Assembly (NCBI GenBank): GCA_028291285.1
Contig: JAQGIJ010000151.1
Coordinates: 1-7,346, forward strand
Direction: 5' to 3'
Length of the DNA: 7,346 nt
DNA from: Phenylobacterium sp.
GTDB lineage: Bacteria; Pseudomonadota; Alphaproteobacteria; Caulobacterales; Caulobacteraceae
The notes beneath the pieces were generated by a model. That model ran no database searches. It was not told where the DNA came from and saw nothing but the letters and a program-made list of their open reading frames with translations. Below, piece after piece: positions 1 to 6,062 of this stretch (positions are counted from its first letter, which is position 1; every line of letters begins with the position of its first letter). The position numbers were made by a program, and so were the translations under genes.

Positions 1-246
1 ATTTCGGAGGTGGCGGCCGGGATCGCCAAGGCCCGCGCCGGCCAGGCCGCGCGCCAGGTCGGCCCGATCGGCCACGCCGTGCTGGGCGCCATCGGCATCA
101 GCCAGGAGCACGAGCTGCACCGCTACACCCGCGCCCTGCAGCAGCTGCGCCTGCGCCACGGCGGCGAGACCTGGTGGATGCGCAAGGTCGGCGACTGGGC
201 CATCGCCAGCAACGACGACTTCGTGACCCTGGCGCGGAGCGTCTGA
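1..246 (+). CDS. Acyl-CoA dehydrogenase, C-terminal fragment (5' end outside window)
   Basis: The frame is open from the first base and ends in TGA, giving the last 81 residues of a protein that starts upstream. The stretch GAIGISQEHELHRYTRAL matches the C-terminal helical domain of the acyl-CoA dehydrogenase superfamily. The glutamate at visible residue 36 (codon 106-108) falls where medium-chain acyl-CoA dehydrogenase has its catalytic base, so the enzyme is probably active. The family oxidises acyl-CoA to trans-2-enoyl-CoA using FAD and passes electrons to ETF. A GTG at base 10 could be mistaken for a start, but the preceding codons stay open and the fold needs about 300 more residues. It converges on the beta-oxidation operon, so it is a separate transcription unit. 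Its substrate class cannot be judged from this fragment. Confidence 0.85.
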   Translation: MSEVAAGIAKARAGQAARQVGPIGHAVLGAIGISQEHELHRYTRALQQLRLRHGGETWWMRKVGDWAIASNDDFVTLARSV

Positions 247-254
247 GCTTCTAG

Positions 255-277
255 CCCTCTCCCCGGCGGGGAGAGGG
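255..277. terminator. Perfect hairpin between convergent genes, likely bidirectional terminator
   Basis: A perfect 10-bp stem (CCCTCTCCCC and GGGGAGAGGG) closes a 3-base loop GGC. It sits 8 bases after the stop of the left-hand acyl-CoA dehydrogenase and 9 bases beyond the stop of the crotonase on the other strand. Neither side has a T-run, so it is not a textbook intrinsic terminator. Its position between two gene ends still argues for transcript termination or 3'-end protection in both directions. From memory, similar CTCTCCCC/GGGGAGAG hairpins are common between genes in GC-rich alphaproteobacteria, so it may be one copy of a dispersed element. Confidence 0.65.
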
Positions 278-286
278 GATTGGCTC

Positions 287-1084
287 CTACGCGCCCTTGA
301 ACACCGGGACACGCTTCTCCAGCAGGGCGTTGACGCCTTCCATGTGGTCTTCGGTGAGGTGGCTGATGGCCTGGGCTGCGGCGCTCAGCTCCAGCAGGGT
401 GTCGTAGCTGGCGGTCTGGCTCTGCTTGAGCAGGGCCTTGGCGAGCCGCAGCGCATGCGGCGGCTGGACCGCGATCTTCTCGGCCAGCTTCATCGCCTCG
501 TCCATCAGCTGGTCGGCCGGGACCACCTTGCTGACCAGGCCCCATTCCGCCGCGGTGGCCGCGTCGATGACGTCGCCGGTGAACAGCAGCTCGCAGGCGC
601 GGCTCATGCCGATGGTCCGGGGCAGCAGCCAGGCGCCGCCGTCGCCGGGGATCAGCCCCAGTTTCAGGAAGGTGACGCCGAACTTCGCGCTGTCGGCGGC
701 GATGCGGATGTCGGTCATGCAGGCCACGTCGCAGCCCAGGCCAATGGCCGCTCCGTTGACCGCGGCGATGGAGGGCACCTCGAGCGCGTAGAGCGAGCGG
801 ACGATGCGGTGGATGTTGTTGCGGTACTTGTCGCGCAGCTCGACCGCCGAGCCGCCGAAGTCGCCGCTCTTGGCCTTCATCGCCTTCACGTCGCCGCCGG
901 CGGAGAAGGCGCGGCCGGCGCCGGTGAGGATGGCGCAGCGGATCTCGCGGTCGCCGTTGATCTCGGCGCAGGCGGCTGCCACCTGGTCGCCGTCGCCGGG
1001 CGAGCCCAGGGCGTTCATCGACTCGGGACGGTTGAGGGTGAGCAGCGCGATGGGCCCGCGCTTTTCGAGGGTGATCATGCTCAT
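287..1084 (-). CDS. Crotonase-superfamily enoyl-CoA hydratase/isomerase-like protein
   Basis: A 265-residue protein of normal length for a single-domain crotonase; these bind acyl-CoA and stabilise a thioester enolate. The oxyanion-hole segment FSAGGDVKAM (residues 60-69) and NGAAIGLGCD (110-119), followed by LGLIPGDGG (142-150), are clear. By hand alignment to rat enoyl-CoA hydratase, the two catalytic glutamates (E144, E164) are replaced by Asp119 and Phe139, so simple hydratase activity is doubtful. Asp148 lies one position after the acid that dienoyl-CoA isomerases use. An isomerase or other crotonase reaction is therefore possible. The ATG at 1084 is chosen because AGGGA lies about 10 bases before it and conserved sequence begins at once; a second ATG at 1078 is also possible, while an ATG at 1168 would run back into the thiolase. 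It is the last gene of the operon, 19 bases after the thiolase stop. Confidence 0.9.
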   Translation of the reverse strand: MSMITLEKRGPIALLTLNRPESMNALGSPGDGDQVAAACAEINGDREIRCAILTGAGRAFSAGGDVKAMKAKSGDFGGSAVELRDKYRNNIHRIVRSLYALEVPSIAAVNGAAIGLGCDVACMTDIRIAADSAKFGVTFLKLGLIPGDGGAWLLPRTIGMSRACELLFTGDVIDAATAAEWGLVSKVVPADQLMDEAMKLAEKIAVQPPHALRLAKALLKQSQTASYDTLLELSAAAQAISHLTEDHMEGVNALLEKRVPVFKGA

Positions 1085-1103
1085 CGTGTTTCCGTCCCTT
1101 GGT

Positions 1104-2300
1104 TCAAGCGGCTTCGAAGATGGCGGCGACGCCCTGGCCGCCGCCGACGCACATGGTCTCCAGGCCATAGCGGCCTTTGCGGCGCTTCAGCTCGTGCAGC
1201 AGGGTGGTCATAATCCGCACGCCGGTGGCGCCGATCGGGTGGCCCAGCGAAATGGCCGAGCCGTTGACGTTCAGCCGGGAGCGGTCGTCCCAGTCCCAGC
1301 CCTTCAGCACCGCCAGCACCTGGCAGGCGAAGGCCTCATTGATCTCCACCAGGTCCATGTCGTCGAAGGTAAGCCCGGTGCGCTCGAAGAGCCGCTTCGT
1401 CGCCGGAACCGGCCCGATGCCCATGGTCGCCGGATGGCAGCCCGCGGCCGCCCAGCCGACGAGGTAGCCCATCGGCTCCAGCCCAAGCTCGGCCAGCTTC
1501 TCCTCGGCCACCACCAGGCAGGCGGCGGCCGCGTCGTTCTGCTGGCTGGAGTTGCCGGCGGTGACCGTGCCGTCCTTCATCAGCGGCTTCAGCGCCGCCA
1601 GGCTCTCGGCCGTGGTGTCGCCGCGCACGCCCTCGTCCTTGTCGAAGGCGGCGGGCGCGCCGCGCTTCTGCGGGACCTCGATCGGGATCACCTCCTCGGT
1701 GAACTTGCCGTCGGTCCAGGCCCGGGCGGCGCGATGCTGGCTCTCGGCGGCGAAGGCGTCGGCCTGTTCGCGCGTGATCTGGTAGTTGCGGGCGAGGTTC
1801 TCGGCGGTCTCGATCATGCCGCTGATCACGCCGAACCGCTCCACCGGCTGCGAGCGCTCGCGGCCCCGGTCGAGACGGTCGTAGAGCATCGTCGAGCCGG
1901 AGCGCGCGCCGCCGCGCATGGCGGTCGAGTAGTACTCGATGTTGCTCATGCTCTCGACGCCGCCGGCCACCACCACGTCCGCCGCGCCGGTCTGCACCAT
2001 CATGGCCGCGGTGGCGATCGACTGCAGCCCGCCGCCGCAGCGGCGGTCGAGCTGCATGCCCGGAACCTCGATCGGCAAGTCGGCCGCCAGGGCGGCCCAG
2101 CGGCCGATGCAGGGCGCCTCGGAGTTGGCGTAGCTCTGGGCGAAGACCACGTCCTCGATCCTCGCCGGGTCGATCCCGGAGCGCTGGACGAGCGCGCGCA
2201 GCACCGCCGCCGCCAGGGCCTCGGCGGGCAATGGCTGCAGGGCGCCCAGGAACTTGCCGACCGGGGTGCGGACGGGGCTGACGATGGCGGCGCGGCGCAT
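1104..2300 (-). CDS. Thiolase (acetyl-CoA C-acyltransferase)
   Basis: A full-length 398-residue thiolase, the usual size for the family. It should cleave 3-ketoacyl-CoA with free CoA to acetyl-CoA and a shortened acyl-CoA, the last step of a beta-oxidation turn; the reverse condensation is also possible. The nucleophilic cysteine is Cys88 in LDRRCGGGLQSI, where many relatives have RxCxSG. The second active-site parts are present: NEAF at 321-324, His354 in ISLGHPIGATG, and the acid/base Cys384 in CVGGGQG. The N-terminal IVSPVRTPVGKF is also typical. The start at 2300 lies 7 bases after the upstream dehydrogenase stop, with GAGG just before it, so translational coupling is likely. Degradative (FadA-like) and biosynthetic (PhaA-like) thiolases cannot be separated by eye; the operon favours degradation. 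Confidence 0.94.
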   Translation of the reverse strand: MRRAAIVSPVRTPVGKFLGALQPLPAEALAAAVLRALVQRSGIDPARIEDVVFAQSYANSEAPCIGRWAALAADLPIEVPGMQLDRRCGGGLQSIATAAMMVQTGAADVVVAGGVESMSNIEYYSTAMRGGARSGSTMLYDRLDRGRERSQPVERFGVISGMIETAENLARNYQITREQADAFAAESQHRAARAWTDGKFTEEVIPIEVPQKRGAPAAFDKDEGVRGDTTAESLAALKPLMKDGTVTAGNSSQQNDAAAACLVVAEEKLAELGLEPMGYLVGWAAAGCHPATMGIGPVPATKRLFERTGLTFDDMDLVEINEAFACQVLAVLKGWDWDDRSRLNVNGSAISLGHPIGATGVRIMTTLLHELKRRKGRYGLETMCVGGGQGVAAIFEAA

Positions 2301-2307
2301 GGTGGCC

Positions 2308-3225
2308 TCAGACAGGATCGTAGGGGAAGACCGCCGCGGAGACTTCCAGCGGCGTGTAGGCCGGCGCCATGGCGGCGAAGGCGTGGGCGTTGAGCGCCTC
2401 GGCCGTCCAGCCCTCCAGGCGCGCCACCAGCTTGACCGGGCGGGGCTGGTTGAACAGCGCCACCTCGTTTCCGCGCACGGCGAAGATCTGGCCGGACGTG
2501 CCGGCGCTGCCGGGGGAGGCCAGCGCGATGGCGAGCGGCGCCACTTGGTCGGCGCGCATGCCTTCCTGGAAGCGCTTCACGCGCTGGGCGGAGGCCTCGT
2601 CGGTCACCGGGATGGTGGCGATCATGCGGGTCCAGGCGAACGGGGCGATGATGTTGGAGCGCACGCCCTTGGGCGCACCTTCCAGCGCCAGGATCTTGGA
2701 GAGCCCGACCACGCCCATCTTGGCGGCGGCGTAGTTCGCCTGGCCAATGTTGCCGATCAGGCCGGAGGTCGAGGTGAAGAGGACGAAGGAGCCTTCGCCC
2801 TGCTCGCGGAAGTGCTCCACCGCGGCGCGGGCCACGTTGAAGGCGCCGCGCAGGTGGACCTGGACCACCGCGTCCCAGTCCTCCTCGCTCATCTTGTGGA
2901 ACATGCCGTCGCGCAGGATGCCGGCCGGGTTGATCACTGCGTGCAGCCCGCCGAGCTCGTCTTTGGCCTGCTGCACCATTCCCTTGACGCTGGCCATGGA
3001 GGCGACGCTCTCGGAGTTGTGCGCCGCCTGGCCACCCAAAGCGCGGATCTCGTTGGCCACGGCCTCGGCCGGGCCCGCCGAGCCCTCGTCCTTGCCGCCG
3101 ACGCCGGCGCCCAGGTCGTTCACCATCACCTTGGCGCCCTCGCGCGCCGCCAGCAGCGCGCATTCGCGGCCGATGCCGTTCCCGCCGCCGGTGACCAGCA
3201 CCACCTTGCCGTCCAACACACCCAT
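2308..3225 (-). CDS. Short-chain dehydrogenase, MFE-2-like 3-hydroxyacyl-CoA dehydrogenase
   Basis: A 305-residue SDR. The Rossmann glycine motif TGGGNGIG is at 12-19, Asp37 follows beta-2 and suggests NAD(H), and the catalytic Ser152, Tyr165 and Lys169 are in place. GILRD (102-106), VHLRGAF (123-129), GNIGQANY (158-165) and IIAPFAWTRM (192-201) closely recall the dehydrogenase domain of eukaryotic peroxisomal multifunctional enzyme 2 (HSD17B4), which oxidises (3R)-hydroxyacyl-CoA. About 50 residues after the core (roughly 255-305) also fit that subgroup. Oddity: the NNAG motif reads NPAG (99-102). The ATG at 3225 has GGGAG 8 bases upstream. It is the second gene of the operon and supplies the second oxidation. 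The MFE-2 relationship is from recalled sequence; oxidation of another hydroxyacyl or steroid-like substrate remains possible. Confidence 0.88.
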   Translation of the reverse strand: MGVLDGKVVLVTGGGNGIGRECALLAAREGAKVMVNDLGAGVGGKDEGSAGPAEAVANEIRALGGQAAHNSESVASMASVKGMVQQAKDELGGLHAVINPAGILRDGMFHKMSEEDWDAVVQVHLRGAFNVARAAVEHFREQGEGSFVLFTSTSGLIGNIGQANYAAAKMGVVGLSKILALEGAPKGVRSNIIAPFAWTRMIATIPVTDEASAQRVKRFQEGMRADQVAPLAIALASPGSAGTSGQIFAVRGNEVALFNQPRPVKLVARLEGWTAEALNAHAFAAMAPAYTPLEVSAAVFPYDPV

Positions 3226-3267
3226 CTCGAGATCTCCCTGAATTCGTTTCGTCGGCCGTGCGGCCGG

Positions 3268-4428
3268 TCAGTAGCTGCGGGGCATGCCGAGCACGTTCTG
3301 ACCGAGGTAGGCCAGGATCAGGTTCGTCGAGACCGGCGCCACCTGGTAGAGGCGGGTCTCCCGGAACTTGCGCTCGATGTCGAACTCCTCGGCGAAGGCG
3401 AAGCCGCCGTACGCCTGCACGCAGGCCTCCGCCGCGGCCCAACTGGCCTCCGACGCCAGCATCTTGCCGATGTTCGCCTCCTCGCCGATCGGCAGGCCCG
3501 CATCGAAGCGCTCGCCGGCCTCCTTCACCATCAGCTCAGCGGCGCGGAACTGAGCGTAGGCCCGCGCGATCGGGAACTGGATCGACTGGTTGGCGCCCAG
3601 CGGGCGGCCGAACACCTGGCGCTCGGAGACATATTTCGAGGCCTTGTCGATGAACCACTCGGCGTCGCCCAGGCACTCGGCCGCGATCAGGCTGCGCTCT
3701 GCGTTCATGCCGTCGAGGATGTATTTGAACCCCTGGCCCTCATTGCCGATCAGGTTCTCCGCCGGGACCCGCACGCCGTCGAAGAAGACCTCGGTGGTGG
3801 CGTGGTTCATCATGGTGCGGATCGGCCGGATGGTCAGCGTGCCCGCGGCGCGGGCGGCGTTCATGTCGAGCATGAACACCGACAGCCCGTCGCCCTTCTT
3901 CGCCACCTGCTCTTTGGGCGTGGTGCGGGCGAGGAGGATCATGAAGTCGGAGTGCTCGGCGCGGCTGGTCCAGATCTTCTGGCCGTTGACCACATAGTCG
4001 TCGCCCTCGCGCACGGCGGTGGTGGAGAGCGCCAGCGTCTCGGAGCCTGATCCGGGCTCGGTGACGCCGAACGCCTGCAGGCGGAGTTCGCCGGCGGCGA
4101 TCTTCGGCAGCCACTTCTCTTTCTGCTCCGCGCTGCCGTGCTTGAGCAGGGTGCCCATGGTGTACATCTGGGCGTGGGCGGCGGCGGCGTTGCAGCCGTT
4201 CTTGTGGATCTCCTGCAGGATGGCGCAGGCGGCGCGCAGGCCAAGCCCGCTGCCGCCGTATTCCTCCGGGATCAGGGCGCCCAGGAAGCCTTCCTCGGTG
4301 ATCGCTCGCACGAAGGCGGTCGGATAGGCGCGCTCACGGTCCAGCTCGCGCCAGTACTCGCCCGGAAAGCGCTGGCAGAGCGCGGCGACGGCGTCGCGGA
4401 TCGCGACAAGATCAGCTTCGTCGGTCAT
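3268..4428 (-). CDS. Acyl-CoA dehydrogenase
   Basis: A 386-residue protein of standard acyl-CoA dehydrogenase length and the first gene of the operon. It introduces the 2,3 double bond into an acyl-CoA with FAD. The N-terminal helical domain includes GALIPEEYGGSGLG (50-63). The middle beta domain carries the flavin-contacting FGVTEPGSGSET (120-131) and KIWTS (151-155). The C-terminal domain has the arginine motif RQVFGRPLG (270-278) and AYGGFAFAEEFDIER (339-353), where Glu348 aligns with the catalytic base of medium-chain enzymes. The start at 4428 is supported by AGGA 5 bases upstream and by the conserved N-terminus. The frame is open back to 4671, but that extension looks non-coding and would cover a neighbouring gene. 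The subclass (straight-chain, branched or cyclic) is not determinable here. Confidence 0.94.
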   Translation of the reverse strand: MTDEADLVAIRDAVAALCQRFPGEYWRELDRERAYPTAFVRAITEEGFLGALIPEEYGGSGLGLRAACAILQEIHKNGCNAAAAHAQMYTMGTLLKHGSAEQKEKWLPKIAAGELRLQAFGVTEPGSGSETLALSTTAVREGDDYVVNGQKIWTSRAEHSDFMILLARTTPKEQVAKKGDGLSVFMLDMNAARAAGTLTIRPIRTMMNHATTEVFFDGVRVPAENLIGNEGQGFKYILDGMNAERSLIAAECLGDAEWFIDKASKYVSERQVFGRPLGANQSIQFPIARAYAQFRAAELMVKEAGERFDAGLPIGEEANIGKMLASEASWAAAEACVQAYGGFAFAEEFDIERKFRETRLYQVAPVSTNLILAYLGQNVLGMPRSY

Positions 4429-4452
4429 GTGGATCCTGATGAAAGCGCGCCC

Positions 4453-4481
4453 GGCATAGCGACGCCCCGCCGTCGCCGCAA
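4453..4481 (-). promoter_or_regulatory. Candidate housekeeping promoter of the beta-oxidation operon
   Basis: On the minus strand, TTGCGGC (4481-4475), a 14-base spacer and GCTATGCC (4460-4453) resemble the Caulobacter housekeeping pattern TTGACGS-N10-14-GCTANAWC with 5 of 7 and 6 of 8 positions matched. Transcription would begin near 4446, leaving a leader of about 18 bases that contains the AGGA ribosome site of the acyl-CoA dehydrogenase. The match is by eye, and the GC-rich background makes chance matches to GC positions likely. Confidence 0.4.
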
Positions 4482-4504
4482 CCTCACGCAGCAGGAGGCG
4501 CCTC

Positions 4505-4726
4505 TCAGGCGGTCGGGCGCGCCGTCCACCAGCGGCGGAGCGCGACCACGCCCCAGACCGCCTCCACCAGGCCGAACGGCCAGGCGCCCTGCGCAAAGCC
4601 ATAGGCCGAGCCCAGCCAGCAGGCGAAGGCGAAGCCCAGGATCCACCAGTCGGACCGGCGCTCCAGCGCATAGCAGACCAGCATGGCGGTGACGGCGAAG
4701 AGCCCGAAGAGGCTGAGGCGACTCAT
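4505..4726 (-). CDS. Small hydrophobic membrane protein, conserved-looking, unknown function
   Basis: A 73-residue protein with three likely membrane segments at about 4-20, 27-44 and 49-63, separated by a charged ERRSD turn (22-26) and ending in the basic RRWW (64-67). The core SAYGFAQGAWPFGLVEAVW (40-58) looks like a constrained motif rather than chance translation; I think similar small proteins exist in other alphaproteobacteria, but this is memory and has no known function attached. No strong ribosome-binding site precedes ATG 4726, but a TAGGCT sequence ends 6 bases before it, so the mRNA may be leaderless. It stops 76 bases before the acyl-CoA dehydrogenase and a candidate operon promoter lies in that gap, so co-transcription is possible but not needed. 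Confidence 0.75.
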   Translation of the reverse strand: MSRLSLFGLFAVTAMLVCYALERRSDWWILGFAFACWLGSAYGFAQGAWPFGLVEAVWGVVALRRWWTARPTA

Positions 4727-4732
4727 CGCCCG

Positions 4733-4738
4733 AGCCTA
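4733..4738 (-). promoter_or_regulatory. Candidate -10 element (TAGGCT) of the small membrane protein gene
   Basis: Minus-strand TAGGCT within GCTAGGCTCG ends 6 bases before ATG 4726, so transcription would start at or very near the start codon and give a leaderless mRNA. The same 10-base string occurs ahead of the response regulator. No convincing -35 sequence is visible at the usual distance, so this rests on the -10 and its position alone. Confidence 0.3.
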
Positions 4739-4767
4739 GCGCGGCGGCGGCCCACCGCCACCTGATC

Positions 4768-4795
4768 TCGACGCGGGCCGGATTCCCTCTAAGAC
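4768..4795 (+). promoter_or_regulatory. Candidate housekeeping promoter of the CoA-transferase gene
   Basis: TCGACGC (4768-4774) matches the Caulobacter -35 pattern TTGACGS at 6 of 7 positions. After 13 bases, TCTAAGAC (4788-4795) matches GCTANAWC at 6 of 8. The spacing is within the 10-14 bases of that pattern. Transcription would start near 4802 and the leader would carry the GAGGGAG ribosome site. It is the best promoter match I saw in the window. Confidence 0.5.
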
Positions 4796-4813
4796 AGCGG
4801 CCGACGACAGCTT

Positions 4814-4820
4814 GAGGGAG
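4814..4820 (+). promoter_or_regulatory. Ribosome-binding site that decides the CoA-transferase start
   Basis: GAGGGAG lies 7 bases before GTG 4828, ideal spacing, but only 1 base before the in-frame TTG at 4822. This makes GTG the likely start and excludes the two-residue-longer version. Confidence 0.7.
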
Positions 4821-4827
4821 ATTGCGC

Positions 4828-6000
4828 GTGGCGCCCGATCCAGAGACCGGCCCCGGCCCGCTCGCCGGCGTGCGAATCCTCGACCTTTCGCGCGTGCTGG
4901 CCGGGCCCTGGTGCACCCAGTGCTTCGCCGACTTCGGCGCGGACGTCCTGAAGGTCGAGGAGCCCACCGGTGGCGACGAGACCCGCACCTGGGGCCCGCC
5001 GTTCATGGACGACATGGCCGCCTACTACACCTGCGCCAACCGCTCCAAGCGCAGCTTGGCGCTCGACCTGAAGGATCCCGAAGGCGTGGCGATGGTGCGC
5101 CGGCTGGCCGCCGTGGCCGACGTGCTGGTGGAGAACTTCAAGCTCGGCACGATGGAGCGGTTCGGCCTGGACGCCGCCAGCCTGCAGGCCGCCAACCCCG
5201 GCCTGATCATCTGCTCCATCTCCGGCTACGGCCGCGACGGGCCGAACGCCGACCGCGCCGGCTACGACTTCGTCATCCAGGCGGAGAGCGGGCTGATGTC
5301 GATCACCGGCGACGTGGCCGGGCCGCCGACCAAGGTGGGCGTGGCGGTGTCGGACCTGACCACCGGCCTCTACGCCTCCCAGGCGATCCTCGCGGCGCTG
5401 TTCGAGCGCACGCGGACGGGCAAGGGGCGGGTCATCGACATCGCCCTCTTCGACTGCCAGCTGGCGGCGCTGGCCAATGTCGCGGCAAACGTGCTGGCCA
5501 CCGGCGCGCCGGCTGGGCGCTACGGAAACGCCCACGCCAATGTGGTCCCCTACGAGGTGTTCGCGACCGCCGACGTGGCCATGGCGCTGGCCATCGGCAA
5601 CGACCGCCAGTTCCGCACCCTCTGCGAAAAGGCGCTGGAGGCGCCTGAGCTCGCCGCTGACCCGCGCTTCGCCACCAACGCCCTGCGCTCGGTGAACCGC
5701 GCGGTGCTGATCCCGAGGCTCGGCGAGATCCTCATCCGGCAAACGGCCGCGGAGTGGGTGGAGCGCCTGCGCGCCTACAGCCTGCCCGCCGGGCCGGTGC
5801 AAAGCGTGCTCGAGGCGCTGACCTCGCCGCAGGCGCAGGGCCGAGGACTGGTGCAGAGCCTGCCGGGCGAGACCGAGCCGGTCCGCTTCGTGCGGCATCC
5901 GGCGCGCTTTTCCGGCGGGCTGCCGCCCGCCCGCCGGCCGCCGCGCATCGGCGAGGGCGGAGAGGCGGCGGCGGCCGAGTGGCTGGCCGACGGCGCATAA
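4828..6000 (+). CDS. Family III CoA-transferase (CaiB/BaiF type)
   Basis: A 390-residue protein of usual family length. These enzymes move CoA between carboxylic acids through acyl-aspartyl intermediates; members include formyl-CoA transferase, CaiB and alpha-methylacyl-CoA racemase. The N-terminal GVRILDLSRVLAGPWCTQ (14-31) and LKVEEPTGGDETR (41-53) are signatures, followed by NRSKRSLALDLK (71-82) and ENFKLGTMERFGLD (102-115). Asp147 in AGYDFVIQAESGLM is the probable catalytic aspartate. RTGKGRVIDIALFD (196-209) and the C-terminal LPAGPVQSVLE (319-329) also fit. It is divergent from the minus-strand genes and has its own promoter candidate. Near the beta-oxidation operon it could activate an acid by CoA transfer or epimerise a 2-methyl acyl-CoA. 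Donor and acceptor are unknown. Confidence 0.92.
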   Translation: MAPDPETGPGPLAGVRILDLSRVLAGPWCTQCFADFGADVLKVEEPTGGDETRTWGPPFMDDMAAYYTCANRSKRSLALDLKDPEGVAMVRRLAAVADVLVENFKLGTMERFGLDAASLQAANPGLIICSISGYGRDGPNADRAGYDFVIQAESGLMSITGDVAGPPTKVGVAVSDLTTGLYASQAILAALFERTRTGKGRVIDIALFDCQLAALANVAANVLATGAPAGRYGNAHANVVPYEVFATADVAMALAIGNDRQFRTLCEKALEAPELAADPRFATNALRSVNRAVLIPRLGEILIRQTAAEWVERLRAYSLPAGPVQSVLEALTSPQAQGRGLVQSLPGETEPVRFVRHPARFSGGLPPARRPPRIGEGGEAAAAEWLADGA

Positions 6001-6015
6001 ACCGCTTCTCAACGT

Positions 6016-6041
6016 CGCTCGGCTAGGCTCGCGGCCGAGCG
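6016..6041 (+). repeat. 8-bp inverted repeat enclosing a TAGGCT element, between CoA-transferase and response regulator
   Basis: CGCTCGGC (6016-6023) and GCCGAGCG (6034-6041) are perfect inverted repeats around a 10-base centre that holds TAGGCT (6024-6029). It starts 15 bases after the CoA-transferase stop and ends 21 bases before the response regulator ATG. It may be a terminator hairpin without a T-run, an operator over a promoter, or both. TAGGCT as a -10 would put the transcript start near 6036 and a leader of about 27 bases with GGAG at 6046-6049. No good -35 is seen. Confidence 0.4.
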
Positions 6042-6062
6042 TCCTGGAGAATCCGCGTCCCG

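Noticed and set aside
1085..1168. Possible 28-residue N-terminal extension of the crotonase
   Set aside because: It would overlap the 3' end of the thiolase in another frame and has no family resemblance; ATG 1084 fits the family start.
804..2393. Long open frame of 529 codons on the + strand
   Set aside because: It lies antisense to the crotonase, thiolase and SDR genes, its translation is low-complexity (His, Arg, Ala, Gly runs) and it shows no domain. Such frames are expected in high-GC DNA.
3250..3265. GGCCGTGCGGCC palindrome between acyl-CoA dehydrogenase and SDR
   Set aside because: The stem is only 4-5 bp with a tiny loop, common by chance in such GC-rich DNA, and lies inside an operon.
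2254..4050. Open frame of 598 codons on the + strand, longer than any real gene here
   Set aside because: It runs antisense to the SDR and acyl-CoA dehydrogenase, both with full catalytic motifs. Its composition is that of a mirrored high-GC codon pattern.
4429..4671. Possible 81-residue N-terminal extension of the acyl-CoA dehydrogenase
   Set aside because: The extension is Arg/Trp/Gly-rich, overlaps the small membrane protein gene and has no family match; ATG 4428 has a good ribosome site and the family's usual N-terminus.
4789..6012. Open frame of 407 codons on the - strand
   Set aside because: It is antisense to the CoA-transferase, which has signatures along its whole length; the minus translation is His/Arg/Gly-rich without motifs.
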